Assembly (NCBI GenBank): GCA_037389465.1
Contig: JAZARR010000159.1
Coordinates: 186,001 to 250,000 of the forward strand
Direction of reading: 5' to 3'
From: Baylisascaris procyonis
Lineage: Eukaryota; Nematoda; Chromadorea; Rhabditida; Ascarididae
DNA: 64,000 nt
Positions within the stretch are counted from its first letter, which is position 1, and each line of letters opens with the position of its first letter. Shown here piece by piece: positions 1 to 11,538 of this stretch. The translations under genes were made by a program, and so were the position numbers. The notes below the pieces were generated by a model that made no database searches, had not been told where the DNA came from, and was given only the letters and a program-made list of their open reading frames with translations.

Positions 1-383
1 CAACAGCAGCCACTTACTAGTTTCTTTTTGTTCTTTCCATTCGTCATTAAAATTTAGTAGAACTTTCATACAGCGTAACTTTGAAAAGGTAATAGTGGCC
101 TGCATAGTTCTTATTGCATACGTTACGAAAAATTTTTGATCAAAAACTTCTGATTATCTGAAGGAGTAAATATATTTGCCAAAATTGACTGCCTTTATAC
201 TTTCCACGATACGATTGGTTGTTTTCACATTGCTGTTATATAGACTTGCATTTATTAGGCAAAATCATAAAGAAATTGCTGTTCCAAGAGTAATAAAGTT
301 CAACAACAATCACTATCAATGATTTCTGAACTATCAAAATAACGTTCTAACAGTTAATGCAGTTATTAACACAAAGATATAGC

Positions 384-758
384 TCAAGGATGTTGGTAGT
401 TTATGTTGGCTTTTCGGCGCAGATCGGTACCGCACTCGCTATCGTTAAGATCTCGTGAAGTGTTGCATGTTGAGACATTTGCACTACGCATCTCACAACC
501 ATCTCTGAAACTTGATTTCGTGCTGTCCACATTGCCTTTACGGATCTCGTTGCGCACGTTCGCCGATGCCGCCTATTGGGCTGCGATGGCCATTACAGTG
601 CTACATCGTCCTCGCAACACTCCTTTCAGAACATTTTGTGCTTTTCTCTCTCTTTTTCTTGCCCTTTTCGACATTTGCAAAGATCTGTCAGTGAGCACAA
701 ACGTGTGCTGGTGAAGTGCCTTCCTTGTGCAGATTTTATGAATGGAACGGTTGTGCAT
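384..758 (-). CDS. candidate coding exons, unidentified
   Basis: I do not recognise this. The minus strand carries two adjacent coding-like stretches in a locally GC-richer block. The upstream one includes a very basic run starting MSKRARKRERKAQNVLK. After an in-frame stop and a possible acceptor (AATAG, near 573) comes a Ser/Asn/Asp-rich tail of about 62 residues ending at a stop at 384-386. If both parts belong to one transcript, the only GT-AG intron that joins them directly would be about 24 nt, which is too short, so the structure is unresolved. An opposite-strand reading of 103 codons is also open here (403-714). Strand and gene identity are uncertain. Confidence 0.25.
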
Positions 759-1061
759 TGCGCGAACGATACTGATGAAAAACTTTATGCGTCCACAAAA
801 CGATAATTGAAGATGATATAGGCCAAGTTTTGATTCTTCCTTGCTGTTGGCAGTTTTGTCGTAAAGGTTATCAACAAAACATTTTCATTCGGTGACCATT
901 TCGACATACTTACATTTGAATACACACGAATTTCACAGATAGTTTTACTAGTAGTAGAGAGAAAATTTTAAATTTTAATGGACCTTATATTTCTATTATT
1001 GGATGAATCTTTGCGCTCATGTCGCTTTTTCCTACAATGGTTCAATGTAAACACGAAACAT

Positions 1062-1179
1062 TCATTTGCCAGGCACAGCCCAACTGTTGGCAAACAATGG
1101 TTGTGCAAAATGCGAGAGAGCGCCGAATATTTCGGTACGCTTCCAGAACTTATCCCAAATTTCGTACATTTTGGAGAGC
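1062..1179 (-). CDS. candidate first exon, unidentified
   Basis: On the minus strand an acceptor-like TTATTCTAAG ends at 1180 and is followed 10 bases later by an ATG (1167-1169). It opens a 35-codon stretch beginning MYEIWDKFWKRTEIFGALSH, aromatic-rich with a balanced composition and unlike the AT-rich surroundings. The spacing of acceptor to ATG suggests a trans-spliced start. A donor such as GCT|GTGCCT before the stop at 1062 is possible. No family is recognised. It may belong with the minus-strand exons at 2.1-2.8 kb or be a separate gene. Confidence 0.3.
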
Positions 1180-1320
1180 CTTAGAATAAAAAACTATGCA
1201 CACACAGCACAGAATTTTATGGTCGTAACTACACGAAAACAAACAAACAAAAAAACACAGCGCGTCTGACATATACCACCTACGCACTCGAACATGCATA
1301 CGCAGACATAGACAGACTAA

Positions 1321-1376
1321 CCCAGACAGTGACCTTCACCTTATCAGACCCAGACAGTGACCTTCACCTTATCAGA
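1321..1376. repeat. perfect 28-bp tandem duplication
   Basis: Two identical 28-base units lie head to tail at 1321-1348 and 1349-1376, each starting CCCAGACAGTGACC and ending TTATCAGA. No coding role is visible. Confidence 0.95.
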
Positions 1377-2127
1377 CTTCTGCGAATTTTGCGAGAACAC
1401 TCCAAAACTTCGTCACGTTGCTACTTTTGTTGTGAATATCCGACCATAGCATTGTTTATGTTTGACGTGCATCTTGAAAGTTGGTACTATTTTCATTCAT
1501 AAGCAAATAATAAGTTGCAAAGTCGAATTGAAAGCTCAATTTCCGCAATTTGAAAATATGCTTAAAAGTACAGTTGCAAAAAAGACTACGACGAGCGTCA
1601 GTCAATGCAGACAGATGTGTGTGCACAACTGATGTACATCATCTTCAAAAAAAAAACGTCCTCTAGAAAAACGCTATCTTTGCGCAAAGTCAACTGCAAA
1701 TACCTTCTTTATCAGTCAGTCACCCATCTGACTTCCATCCAATCTTACTACAAGATTTTTGCTGTCACCATGACGACAGTCGTATTGTGTACACCTATAA
1801 ATTTATGTGTGCTTTCCATACTTCATGATTGCCACTTTTCGATTTGCTAAAAAATTTTCGTAAGGAACATAGCAGACCTTCGTTTGTCAAAACTGTTCAT
1901 TTTGTAACGCACCACAAAGAACAACCGCTCTCGCCAAATCCTGGCTACAAGGTGCGACCTTGAATGTGATGCAGTTTCCGTCCTTTTATGCAATGTCATT
2001 ATGAATCATTTGAATCAAAAACCAGTCATAGGTTATGAAAATATTTCGCTAATCTCACCCAATTTTGATTTGCTACAAACGGCTTTTGTGACAACTGAAA
2101 ACTGGGGACCCATTTGTATCAAATTTC

Positions 2128-2234
2128 TAAAAACAACTGATTTGTTGGCATTCTTCGGCTATCAAATAATGTTGCATTCGTTTGCACGCTTCTTTTTCAT
2201 AACGACATTCAGCGAACGGGTGAATGCAATACAT
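2128..2234 (-). CDS. candidate Cys-rich exon, unidentified
   Basis: Minus-strand open stretch of about 35 codons beginning MYCIHPFAECRYEKEACK and ending at a stop near 2128. The residue mix (five Cys, plus Glu, Lys and Arg) differs from the AT-driven composition around it. The Cys/His spacing hints at a small metal-binding segment but fits no pattern I can name. A plus-strand ORF of 79 codons overlaps it and looks less coding-like. Exon ends are not defined. Confidence 0.2.
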
Positions 2235-2629
2235 GGATGACAGAGGGTTCTTCTAGCATTTTGACGTCATTTTCGTCGTCTTTACTTGAAAAATTTTCAG
2301 TGTGCGTTCATGTAGGTGAGCATCGAATTTGTGTGCTTTTTTTCTCAGCTGTTAATTTGTTCAAGCGATTCTCCATTGTTTTCTCTGTTCAACTGTGCCA
2401 GTCCCGAGCTTGGCTTCTTCATAACCATCAAAAAAAGATGGTCAAGGAAAGAAAACATTCTTCTCAACAAAACATCCTGCAAAAAGGCATTATGGGCTAA
2501 TACTAGAGGGTCGCAGTTTACGAAGGAATAGGGGAAAGGGTATTTGAACCTTTCAAGAGATGTGACAATGGTCAGAAACCCCTGTGGATACTCGGCGGTG
2601 ATTTGCACAACTTCAATCACTATACTCAC

Positions 2630-2819
2630 TAAAATCCTTTTCGTAGCGTAGATACACAGCTGCAAGCTGGATGCGTCGAATGCCGCCACATCGACTATGC
2701 AACAGCTTTTTACGCATTTCCGCAGATATTAATTGCACGGCGTCGCCCGTCTTTAAACTGACAGTTTCCTTAAGAGTGTTATGCCAGAACAAGTGCATAT
2801 AAACCATCGATCCTTTGCA
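2630..2819 (-). CDS. well-bounded internal exon of an unidentified gene
   Basis: On the minus strand a TTTTCGTTAG acceptor (AG at 2820-2821) opens a 63-codon stretch that closes at a strong donor, A|GTGAGT, at 2630/2629. The reading is soluble and charged, with the recognisable run KETVSLKTGDAVQLISAEM and, near the end, AAVYLRYEKDF. The phrase SLKTGD is loosely like chromatin-type reader folds (BAH domains), but I would not assign a family. A phase-matched continuation begins after a TTTTTGCAG acceptor near 2475 (RCFVEKNVFFP), followed by an in-frame TGA. After that stop, the same frame gives another coding-like stretch to about 2367 (FFDGYEEAKLGTGTVEQ). Confidence 0.45.
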
Positions 2820-3276
2820 CTAACGAAAACGAATGACCGTTTCATCGTCACCAATTTCGATGTCTTTTGTTAGTTGCAATAATGCTTTCCCATTTTATAA
2901 TGTTACTGCTTCATTCAAGACATGAGGTCATTCGAGTCACGAATGATTGCAATGGTTATTTAGCCATTGAGGTTGTATTAAAGTTACAAGATATATCTAA
3001 CGGTTTTGCCGTCATTTAATACTTTTTAGGAACGGAAAAATAAAAAGTCACACCCATTACAACTCGAGAACTAGGCGTTTCAAAGTGTTTATAAGCATAG
3101 TTGAAGATGAGAGCATCAATCGAACATTAGAAAATGTTTGCTTGATAGGGAGAAATACTCATGAAAGCTCGCCACTTTTCCACTTCTAGCTTCCGTGGGC
3201 GACATAATTGGAACCCTACCACACCTTTCATGACAGGAAGCAAAATCGATCGTAAATGCTATTGCAAAGATTATTT

Positions 3277-3280
<4 letters not shown>

Positions 3281-3341
<61 letters not shown>
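3281..3341. repeat. (TA)n microsatellite
   Basis: About 30 uninterrupted TA units. Upstream of the copper transporter gene. Confidence 0.97.
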
Positions 3342-3343
<2 letters not shown>

Positions 3344-3744
3344 AAAGTGTATCCGTTTGAAAAATATTTTGCATACTGGTCGCTGTTTTCAGCGTTACTT
3401 ACAAAAATGCATTAAATTATTGCATTTCGATACCACATTTCGTATCCATCGATGTTAGGGAATGCAGTTGCACCCAAGATTTACACCCATTTTCTTATTT
3501 GTCCTCTTTTTTCACATAATTGATTCAAAGTAATGCATAACTCTTTTAAAATGCTACTGTTATTCCGTGTTCTATTTAATGCTATACCAATAGATATTAC
3601 TTAAAGCTTTTTCGTTCATATTTTTTATAACAATAGGAGCTGATAATATCGTGGTTACAATTGGGGCGTTATCATTTAGTTCGAAATTATCTCTCAGTAC
3701 TGTGCAAGTTTCATTCGTTTTGCAAGGCTCGAACGAAGTGAATT

Positions 3745-3764
3745 TGAATTGCAGGAGCGCGACA
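3745..3764 (+). promoter_or_regulatory. probable trans-splice acceptor and 5' UTR of the copper transporter
   Basis: TTGAATTGCAG ends at 3754, only 10 bases before the ATG at 3765. In nematodes such a site so near the start codon usually receives the spliced leader. A conventional upstream 5' UTR exon is the alternative. No TATA box or other promoter element was recognised. Confidence 0.5.
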
Positions 3765-5078
3765 ATGAACCACAGTGGGCACGACCATATGATGATAATG
3801 AACCATGCAATGACATTTCATTTCGGGGATAATGAAGTTCTTCTCTTCAATTTCTGGACTATTAGCAGTCCCGGAAGTAAGTTTTCATTATGCTACCGTG
3901 TCAATAACCTCACTAAGGCAACAAGCAGAAAGATAACGTCCTTTGCCATTTGCGGGCGGGGAGTGTTAAATAATCTCCAGTGCCATGATACATACAATAT
4001 CGTATTCTTTTCTTGCAATTCACTACACAATCCTATCCTCAGTAATCCAAAACATATGCGTAAAATTGGCTCAGTTGATAACTTTGCTTGAAAATGACGG
4101 CGATGACTTACCATGTATAGCAGTTTTTTTTTTTCTTAAAAAAAGGAAATTGATGCGTTGATTGCGAACTACTGCATATTGCCATCAAACTTTATTGAAG
4201 AGTTGTTGAGCTGAAAGTTAAACAAGTGATCGCAATATTCGCATATGGCTCTTTTATGAAAATATAACTGAAAATTTCTCTAGTTCAACATTTCAAACAA
4301 TGATCTTCTCTGTGCAGGTGTTTATCATAAACGCAGTTTGAATTCAATGTATGGCTGCTCTTAAGTGATGGTTTTGTCGTGTTTGATCGTCGTATTATTA
4401 TGCATCATTATGGAGGCCGTCCGATGGCAACGATCGTTCAGGAAAGCGACCAAAAAACAAATTCAACGTGGCACTGAAATGCCTTCATTTCGCAGGTAGC
4501 AACTATTGTGTTCATAATTCAACTCGTATTCCAAGAAGTCGAAAACTGAAACTTTCATGAGCAAAATCAAAATTCTGATATGTTGCTTTCAAAGTGAAAT
4601 CAGCTGTTTTTTCTTCGGCTATATCTTTCCAAAAATGAAGGATACGAGTAAGACAGAAAGAGAGATGATGAATTATAACACAGAGAGTGGAAAAATTTAG
4701 GTCGCTGAAATATGAAATTAAATCATTGTGCGTTGATTTGTTGAGTCGATTACGTTCACTCATTTACGAGGACCCTATCAAGTTTCAGAGTAAGAACAAA
4801 GTTAACTATATGAAGTGATTAATGAAAGGATTCTCCGAACAAGTCTAAAACATCAACGTAATTTTAGACCTCAAATAACAGCGGCATTATGTCTTGAAAC
4901 GGTGATGCATGCCATCCAACTCACCATCGGCTATATTTTGATGCTACTATTCATGACATTCAACGTGTGGATTTGTATAGCCGTCGTGCTTGGAGAAGTC
5001 ATCGGTCGGTTCATCTTTTCGGCCTTCTTCCCATCACCGGAAATGACCAACCCTCAGGTCAGCCACATATATTTGTAG
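3765..5078 (+). CDS. CTR-family high-affinity copper transporter
   Basis: CTR proteins form trimers in the plasma or endo-lysosomal membrane and carry Cu(I) into the cytosol. Three exons join in phase: 3765-3876, 4366-4495, 4868-5078 (151 codons with stop). The extracellular N-terminus is short and rich in His and Met (MNHSGHDHMMIMNHAMTF), as expected for copper capture. TM1 follows (about residues 38-53) and ends in MEAVRW. A basic cytosolic loop then leads to TM2 with the family's MxxxM motif (LMLLFM) and TM3 with GxxxG (GEVIG). These are the known selectivity filter and helix-packing motifs. At 150 residues it is small but within family range. The Cys-His tail of mammalian CTR1 is absent unless CAG|GTCAGC near 5056 is a donor to a further exon. 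The start is supported by the acceptor 10 bases upstream. Orthology within the worm CTR family was not resolved. Confidence 0.9.
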
Positions 5079-5263
5079 CTGTCACAATGCACGATTTCTT
5101 CTGATGTCTTCTTCAGACCTCATTTAAAAAAAAAAAAAAAAAAACAAACAGACAGAGACAACCTTAACTAGGTACTTCTACATTTATTTGAGAGGATAGA
5201 CCCGTTGTGTGCTGTATGTGGCCAACATAAAAGCAACTCTGTCTGTCGTCGAGATACAAACCA
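5079..5263. other. downstream region of the copper transporter
   Basis: Holds a poly-A tract (about 5127-5145) and no AATAAA hexamer within 100 bases of the stop codon. No gene is seen. Confidence 0.4.
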
Positions 5264-5490
5264 TATATACACTATTATTATCACTAATACTGTTATCATT
5301 ATTATAAGATCATAATTTACTAATACTACTATAGTACTATCGCCATCATTTTACTGTTTATTACTATTAAATACAATAGTTGCTGATTTTACTGTTGCTG
5401 CAACTATTACCGATACTATTCTTATTGTCGTTATCAGCACTGTCACTATTAACCATTAACTATCATTGTTACTATTTGTCATTATTATTA
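5264..5490. repeat. cryptically simple ATT/ACT-rich tract
   Basis: About 225 bases made almost wholly of interspersed ATT, ACT, ATC and GTT trinucleotides, without a fixed unit. It looks like a decayed trinucleotide microsatellite. Short ORFs across it are composition artefacts. Confidence 0.7.
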
Positions 5491-8400
5491 GTGTGTCAAT
5501 GTCTTTGCGGGTTCAACTCGTCGACGATATAAGCTAAGTCCCGAATATATCTTAAATTCGACATATCAGTGAATATGGTAATTCCTGAGTCATATTCTGC
5601 AATGTCCACTCGGTTGAGCAGAAAAAAAAATCTTTCATTACCTTCTAGCGTTGTGACCATTCTAAAATTGGGCGTCCCCACGGAGTTCCTCTATATGAAA
5701 ATGCTGGCTATGGATATGGATGTATATGTGCGATTAGAGTGACATACATGAGTTTGTTAGATAGATTCGTACTGAATTGTAGATTAAAACCTACCTTAGC
5801 AAGAAATGAAAACTCATTTAAATCTTAGAAGTAAAATTTCTGGTTATGACGCTAATACATCATTCGAAACGAGCCTTACTTCCGGTTTTCTTATCTGCAA
5901 TTCAGTATCGACTAAAAAAATTGCAAAAAGCACATGTCACATGTTGCACAATCCTTTGGCCACTTAAGAGGAATTTTTTAAACCAGTTCCAAACATTCTG
6001 CCACTATCTGCTCACCATGTGCCCAGAACTATCCAATGAATGAATACGTGATTTTGTATGAACCACAGTACGAAACATTTATTTCTGATGCAACAAACGT
6101 CCTCAATGAACCGAGTCACATTTTAAGAAGCAGTACACTTTGCAAGCTTAGTCTGGACCTTGGATTGGTGATGATATAGTCATGGTGGGCCTGGAAAATA
6201 AATGAAAATACTTTGAAACAATTGGCGAAAAATAAGTACGTGCATCATGCTCCTCTTAAGGTTGTGCAAACTGAAATAAATGTCTTCGAGAAGATCTCGA
6301 AAAGCGCTACTGCCTGTGATTTACCACTCGAAAACTTTAGTTATGAGCCAAGACTGGATTCTAGTAGGAGAAAGTCAAGCGCTTTAAACCACAATCTATC
6401 TCTGTAGCAATCATTTCATTAATATAAATGGATCGTAAATCTATTAAGTGTATTAAAGCAGATCTGCTTGTTTGTTTTGGAGTTTTGAAAATATCTCAAA
6501 TCGCGTAACTGGAAGCCTTCATCTGCACAAAATATGAATTGCATGCAATATGTCGGTGTTCTAGGTCGATAGTAATCAAAATGATAGGACTTAGATCGAT
6601 ACTAATTAAGATGATTCGTGAGTGATTAGGATTAAGTTCAGGTGCATCGTTTGGCAAGAAATGCAAGAGAACAATCGGACGAAACGCAGCTTTAGATGTA
6701 AATGTAACATGATGCTTTGCTTTATTTTGCATGGGGGTGAAATATTGCATGAAACGTGGAAGTTATTTGTTGGCATCTCAGGTGTTGAGGAGAGTGCAGT
6801 GTGTTGTTGCTTAAGACCTCTAAATTTTATGATTAGCATGCACTCATAACGTATGCATGACGTTTGCGATAATAGGCTTAACCGGATATGTTCCACAATC
6901 AGAGATAAATTTAGCGTGGGAAATGCGCATTCCAGTTGTCTTGGCTTTGGGAAGTTGCCAGAAGAGTGTTGTAATTTCCAAACGTCTTACATTATCTGCT
7001 TTACAACACTAAAATTATCGCTAATCAAGGACTTTGGTTTCTCTCCGTCTTATATTAGACCTTTCATGGCATAGATTCAAAATTGGAAATCCTGGTTTTG
7101 AATCATCTCTCCAAAATCTCTAAAAAAAACATCGCTTGTGAATAGAAAACGAAAAGGTGATGCTAACGAGAAGGGAACCAAGATTGGAGTTTTCTTTTCA
7201 CTTGCGAGTAGGTAGTGCTTAGCTGCTGATATCAAAAAGTAACATCAAAGGAACCCTCCGAGAAAAAAAAAGTAATAAAATTTATCAATGTCATATCATA
7301 ATCTCTTCGTTATCTTTATGATAACATAATCTCTTCGTTGTCTCTGTGATAACATTATCACATCACAATCGTTTCGTTATCTGTATTATTTTTTACAGCC
7401 TTTCGTAACCCCGTTGATGAATTTTGATAGCTTTAAGTGTACAATTTTTAAGCATCCAAGTTTTTGATACATTCATATGTGAAAAAAGTGGGTCTTTCAG
7501 GCACAGTCACTGGAGAATTGCTGTGGTTGATCGCATATAGCACTCAATTGGGGATCGGACTATCGAAACAATTAGTGACATTACTGGACAAATACTTTGT
7601 GCATAAAAACTGCACTGCATTGTTATCAAAAATTCAATTGTGCTGTAATGTTGTGAAAAAAAGTGAATATACTATATTGACCGTGTCTTTAGATTTCAGT
7701 TTCACATGAATACCACAGCGGACAGAGAGGCAACTTTTGACACAACGAAGTAAATAGAGAGAACATAAGCAATGGAGCGAAATGAAATAAATTCTTGCTT
7801 TCGTAATATGCTCTTCTGAAATATGGAACGACTTTTGAGTTCTCGTTGAAAATTATGACAATGAAGCTCAAACTCTAAACAAAGCGTTCAAGCTACACCT
7901 TCCAAACGAATATTGAGCATCGTTTCTGTCAGTTCATTTTGGTCACTCACTTACAGAAACAATAATCGGTTAAGGGTTACTAACTTGTGCAGCTAGATGC
8001 GTGGTACAGTGGAAGTCACACGCTAAGTTGGAATGAAGAAAGGCAGCCTAACATTTTGTTTTTCCACAGCGGTTAAGAAGTCACTGTTACATGACATTTG
8101 GTTGTAGCAATGAACTGTATCGAAAGCTGGATAATGATTGTTTTTATTTGGAGGCTTTGTATCCTCGCGCCTTATGGGCTAGTTTTTTGGGAGGATCCCG
8201 TTCCTACATGGCAATCTAACTGAGAATCGGGGAACAACTTCCCACCTTTTCCTCCTCCTGCAACCTATTTACAACGCTTACTGACGGAGTTCCTCTACCA
8301 AATCACCCCTTGACATTCCCTCGTCTTCCAACAATGAAAGACTGTGTTCTTAGAGTATACTCTTAGAACGAAAACAACGGAGACAACAATTTAAAAGAAA

Positions 8401-11400
8401 GGACTAAGAACATCAAAACATACAGTTCAACAGTCAATGCAGAAAGCTGCGTATTTTCACAACGACCACCTCTTCAAGTGAATGAGCTTCTATAAGTACT
8501 CATCAGGTGGAAATAATTAGCTTGATGACGATAACTATAATGATCGCATTAGCGTAACTCATTCCTGTTGGAGACCATTACCTTGCTAATAAAACTCCAT
8601 GGGAATTGTTCTCTTCATTTGTGTTTGGCTGAATGCTTCATATAAACATGAAAGTATTCATTATGAAGGAGAGTTAATCATTTTTAGTGAGCTATCGAAC
8701 AATCGAAAGCACTTTCTAACTGATATCAGTTGTAAAGAAGTGGTCATAAAGCTACTCACCATTAGTAATGTGAGCAATTTTATCATTCCTTATCACTGAG
8801 TGTTAATGCTGCACTAAGTAACGTAAAAGTACAAAAGATAGTATGAAAGAGTTGTTGACCAATGAACATTACACATAATAAATTCCTCTCTATTGGAATT
8901 TTCACTCTGTGTAATAAAAACTCAGCCAAAAGCACTTAATACGAGATCGTGCGATAACTGACGATTCCCAGTGATAATAGAACACTCAGTCAAGTTTAGC
9001 GAACACCGAACGGTTCGCAGACTACACGTGATGCACAAAAAACACCCAATGTGGTAGCGTTATCTTATCGAGTTTCTCCCATCACTGAAGGTATTGACTA
9101 CCTATGCTCAACACAGCACTTACGCCGAAAAGGAAGGTCGATTTAATATGAATAAGAGGGACGCTTGAAACGATACTCTAGAGAAGCATCGCAGAAGTTT
9201 GCTCATGTTCAGTGAACTTCTTGGAAGGGTAGCAGTCGAAAGAATTTGGAAGCAACAGCTAGACGGCGTCCTTGAAAGCTATCACAATAAACAGCTGAGG
9301 TCACTAGATGATTTCTATTTATGTGAAGTAGTCACCGTATTCGCTCTAATATATGCTCATCCTGATAGAGAAGCTCACAGTTCGTAGGCCATGAAAACCC
9401 TCCCCGAGTTTAAAAGGACTCTGTGCTAGAATGGAAGTCCCTCTCGACGAGGCTTATCTTTGGGAATCGTTCTTTTAAAAAGCCCCAAGGCAGCACGTAT
9501 AAAGCTCTATTTTAACGCTCTATTGCGTGCAACATCCAAATTTGATGCAATAAGAAAAAAAACCGAATACTTCGTTTCTTGCCCCGATGTTTTATTCGAT
9601 GATGCCAGCACTGATTTAGTGTGTTTGCACACGCAGTCAGTGCGGAGATTGCACACTTATCTTTTCAAAGAATGAACTTTTGTCAGACATACGTGACATG
9701 CAGAATCATGAATCCGAGGTCAGGCTAACCATGGTCAATCTTGGGGACTATGATCGCTTTTCTGATCCTAAGATGTACTATTTTATAAGCTGTGATCCAA
9801 TATCAGAATTATTAATCGGCAATTTTAATACGGCATTAGATGAACTGACTTTACGGTGCTATCGCGTAGTGGTGCTGCGTTTCATGGTGGTGACGTTTAC
9901 ACTTCAAAGTAAATTTTGATCTCTCTAATGCCCTTTGACAATTGAACACAGGGATGATGGAGGGATTTTCGCTCACATCTACCACTTCTTGGTTGAGTGA
10001 CCAATTATTTTCAATGAAATTAAAAAACTTCAAATTCGCTAACGGCGCCAAATGAAAAAGTTCATTAGTGACGTTATTACAAGGGTGCTGAAAGTACTTC
10101 TAAAGTAGGATGCCTTTGGCACATAAATTCGATATCGTAATCAGTTCTTCATTTGCCACAAAAAAGTCGAATTCGAGAGTGAAGGAAAATAAAAGCCCTG
10201 AGCGCCTACCCAAGAAAATACGGCGATTTCAATTCTTGATTATTATGCTATCGCATTTAATTCCTATCTTCGTGCTGCATCGCATAACTTTATAACAATA
10301 ATAGTCTTTAACAGTAAAACTACTGTAGAAATGGAATTAGCCAACGTTGTTCAAAATTTAGATGTTGAGTACGAAGCTCGCATGGGATAAGTCAACTGAG
10401 CTTTTCTTGATTTCCGCAAAAGAAGACTCCTTCTCAGTCAGCTCCCCATCCCTTTCGACTTCTCATGGCAAAAGCAGCTTGCATTCTGCAGCTCCAATAT
10501 CCTTACCTCGTAAATAGCATCCTCACCATTTTTTACTCATCTATACCTCATTTGCGCGAGCTGTTCTGTTACATCGCCATACTTTTTGCCTCTCCCTTCT
10601 CTCCCTCCACCCCATCGACTTTGCCCCTTCTTATTTCTGAACTGTTTGAACTCGTTCGTTCGACAGATGAAAGAAATTTTATGTGACTCGTTCAACGGTT
10701 TACAGAGAACTGAAGATTTTGAATTGTCGAAAACGTCTCCTAGAAATCCTCTAGAAAGTTTTCTAGAAAATTTTTGATAGCATAGGTATGCCATCAAATG
10801 TAAACCGATATTTAGTATCCTCAAAACGCCTTCAAATGTGATTAGAACTGCAGTATCAAACATGGTCCTATTTAATTGGCAATATCGCCGACAGTAGTCG
10901 CTCGCAGACTAGCAGTATCCAAAGAAATGCGAAAAAAAAGTGGATAAATTTCTTATGAAGTTTGACAAAGCTTCTCATCGTTCAAACACACAAAAAGCGC
11001 TTGTTCGATAGTTTACACCCCAGAATATATGAAAAACAAATAAATGGACATGAACTGCAAAAGTTTAGGCCAAAATTTACAGAAATTCCTCCGAGAATCA
11101 CAATGCAAACCTAGTGCCAATATAAATCTATATCGGAAGCAATCAACACTTAACAATAATGCTTCAATGCTGCTGTTGAAGAAGCCGTTACGTTTCTTCA
11201 TACAACTAACTTGTCGAAGAGAGACAGTAAATCACAGAGGATTTCATAGGCAAGCACTTACTATTTAAGTGATGCAGATCGACTTCGCAAGATCAAATTA
11301 GGAGAATATTTCCTAAATATATCAAAAATTATTGTTCCATGAAAAAACAAAACCGATAGGCCTCTATATTCTTCTGTGAAGCGATCAGTCGCAAAATTCT

Positions 11401-11500
11401 ATAAAATAATCAACTGCGGTATTTAAAAATGAGAAAATGAAGCATAATACAATATGCGAACATAAATCAAAAATTTTTACGCAGCAGAATAATTTAAAAA
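5491..11500. other. no recognisable gene
   Basis: AT-rich sequence with short scattered ORFs, none with splice-supported or family-like coding. The least unconvincing are plus-strand stretches at 9199-9387, 9460-9675 and 9680-9919, each 60-80 codons in different frames. They could be remnants of one degraded gene, but nothing in them is identifiable. A tandem repeat lies at 7297-7352. Confidence 0.5.
7297..7380. repeat. 28-bp imperfect tandem repeat
   Basis: Unit CATAATCTCTTCGTTATCTT plus eight bases at 7297-7324 is repeated at 7325-7352 with three changes. A more diverged third copy follows to about 7380. Noncoding. Confidence 0.85.
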
Positions 11501-11538
11501 CTTTTTAACAGAATAAAACTTTACAGCAAAGATGGTAA

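Noticed and set aside
8150..8350. GC-richer patch resembling a dispersed repeat (with 60930-61030)
   Set aside because: The two patches are alike in composition only. I could not align them into a repeat family, and no terminal repeats are visible.
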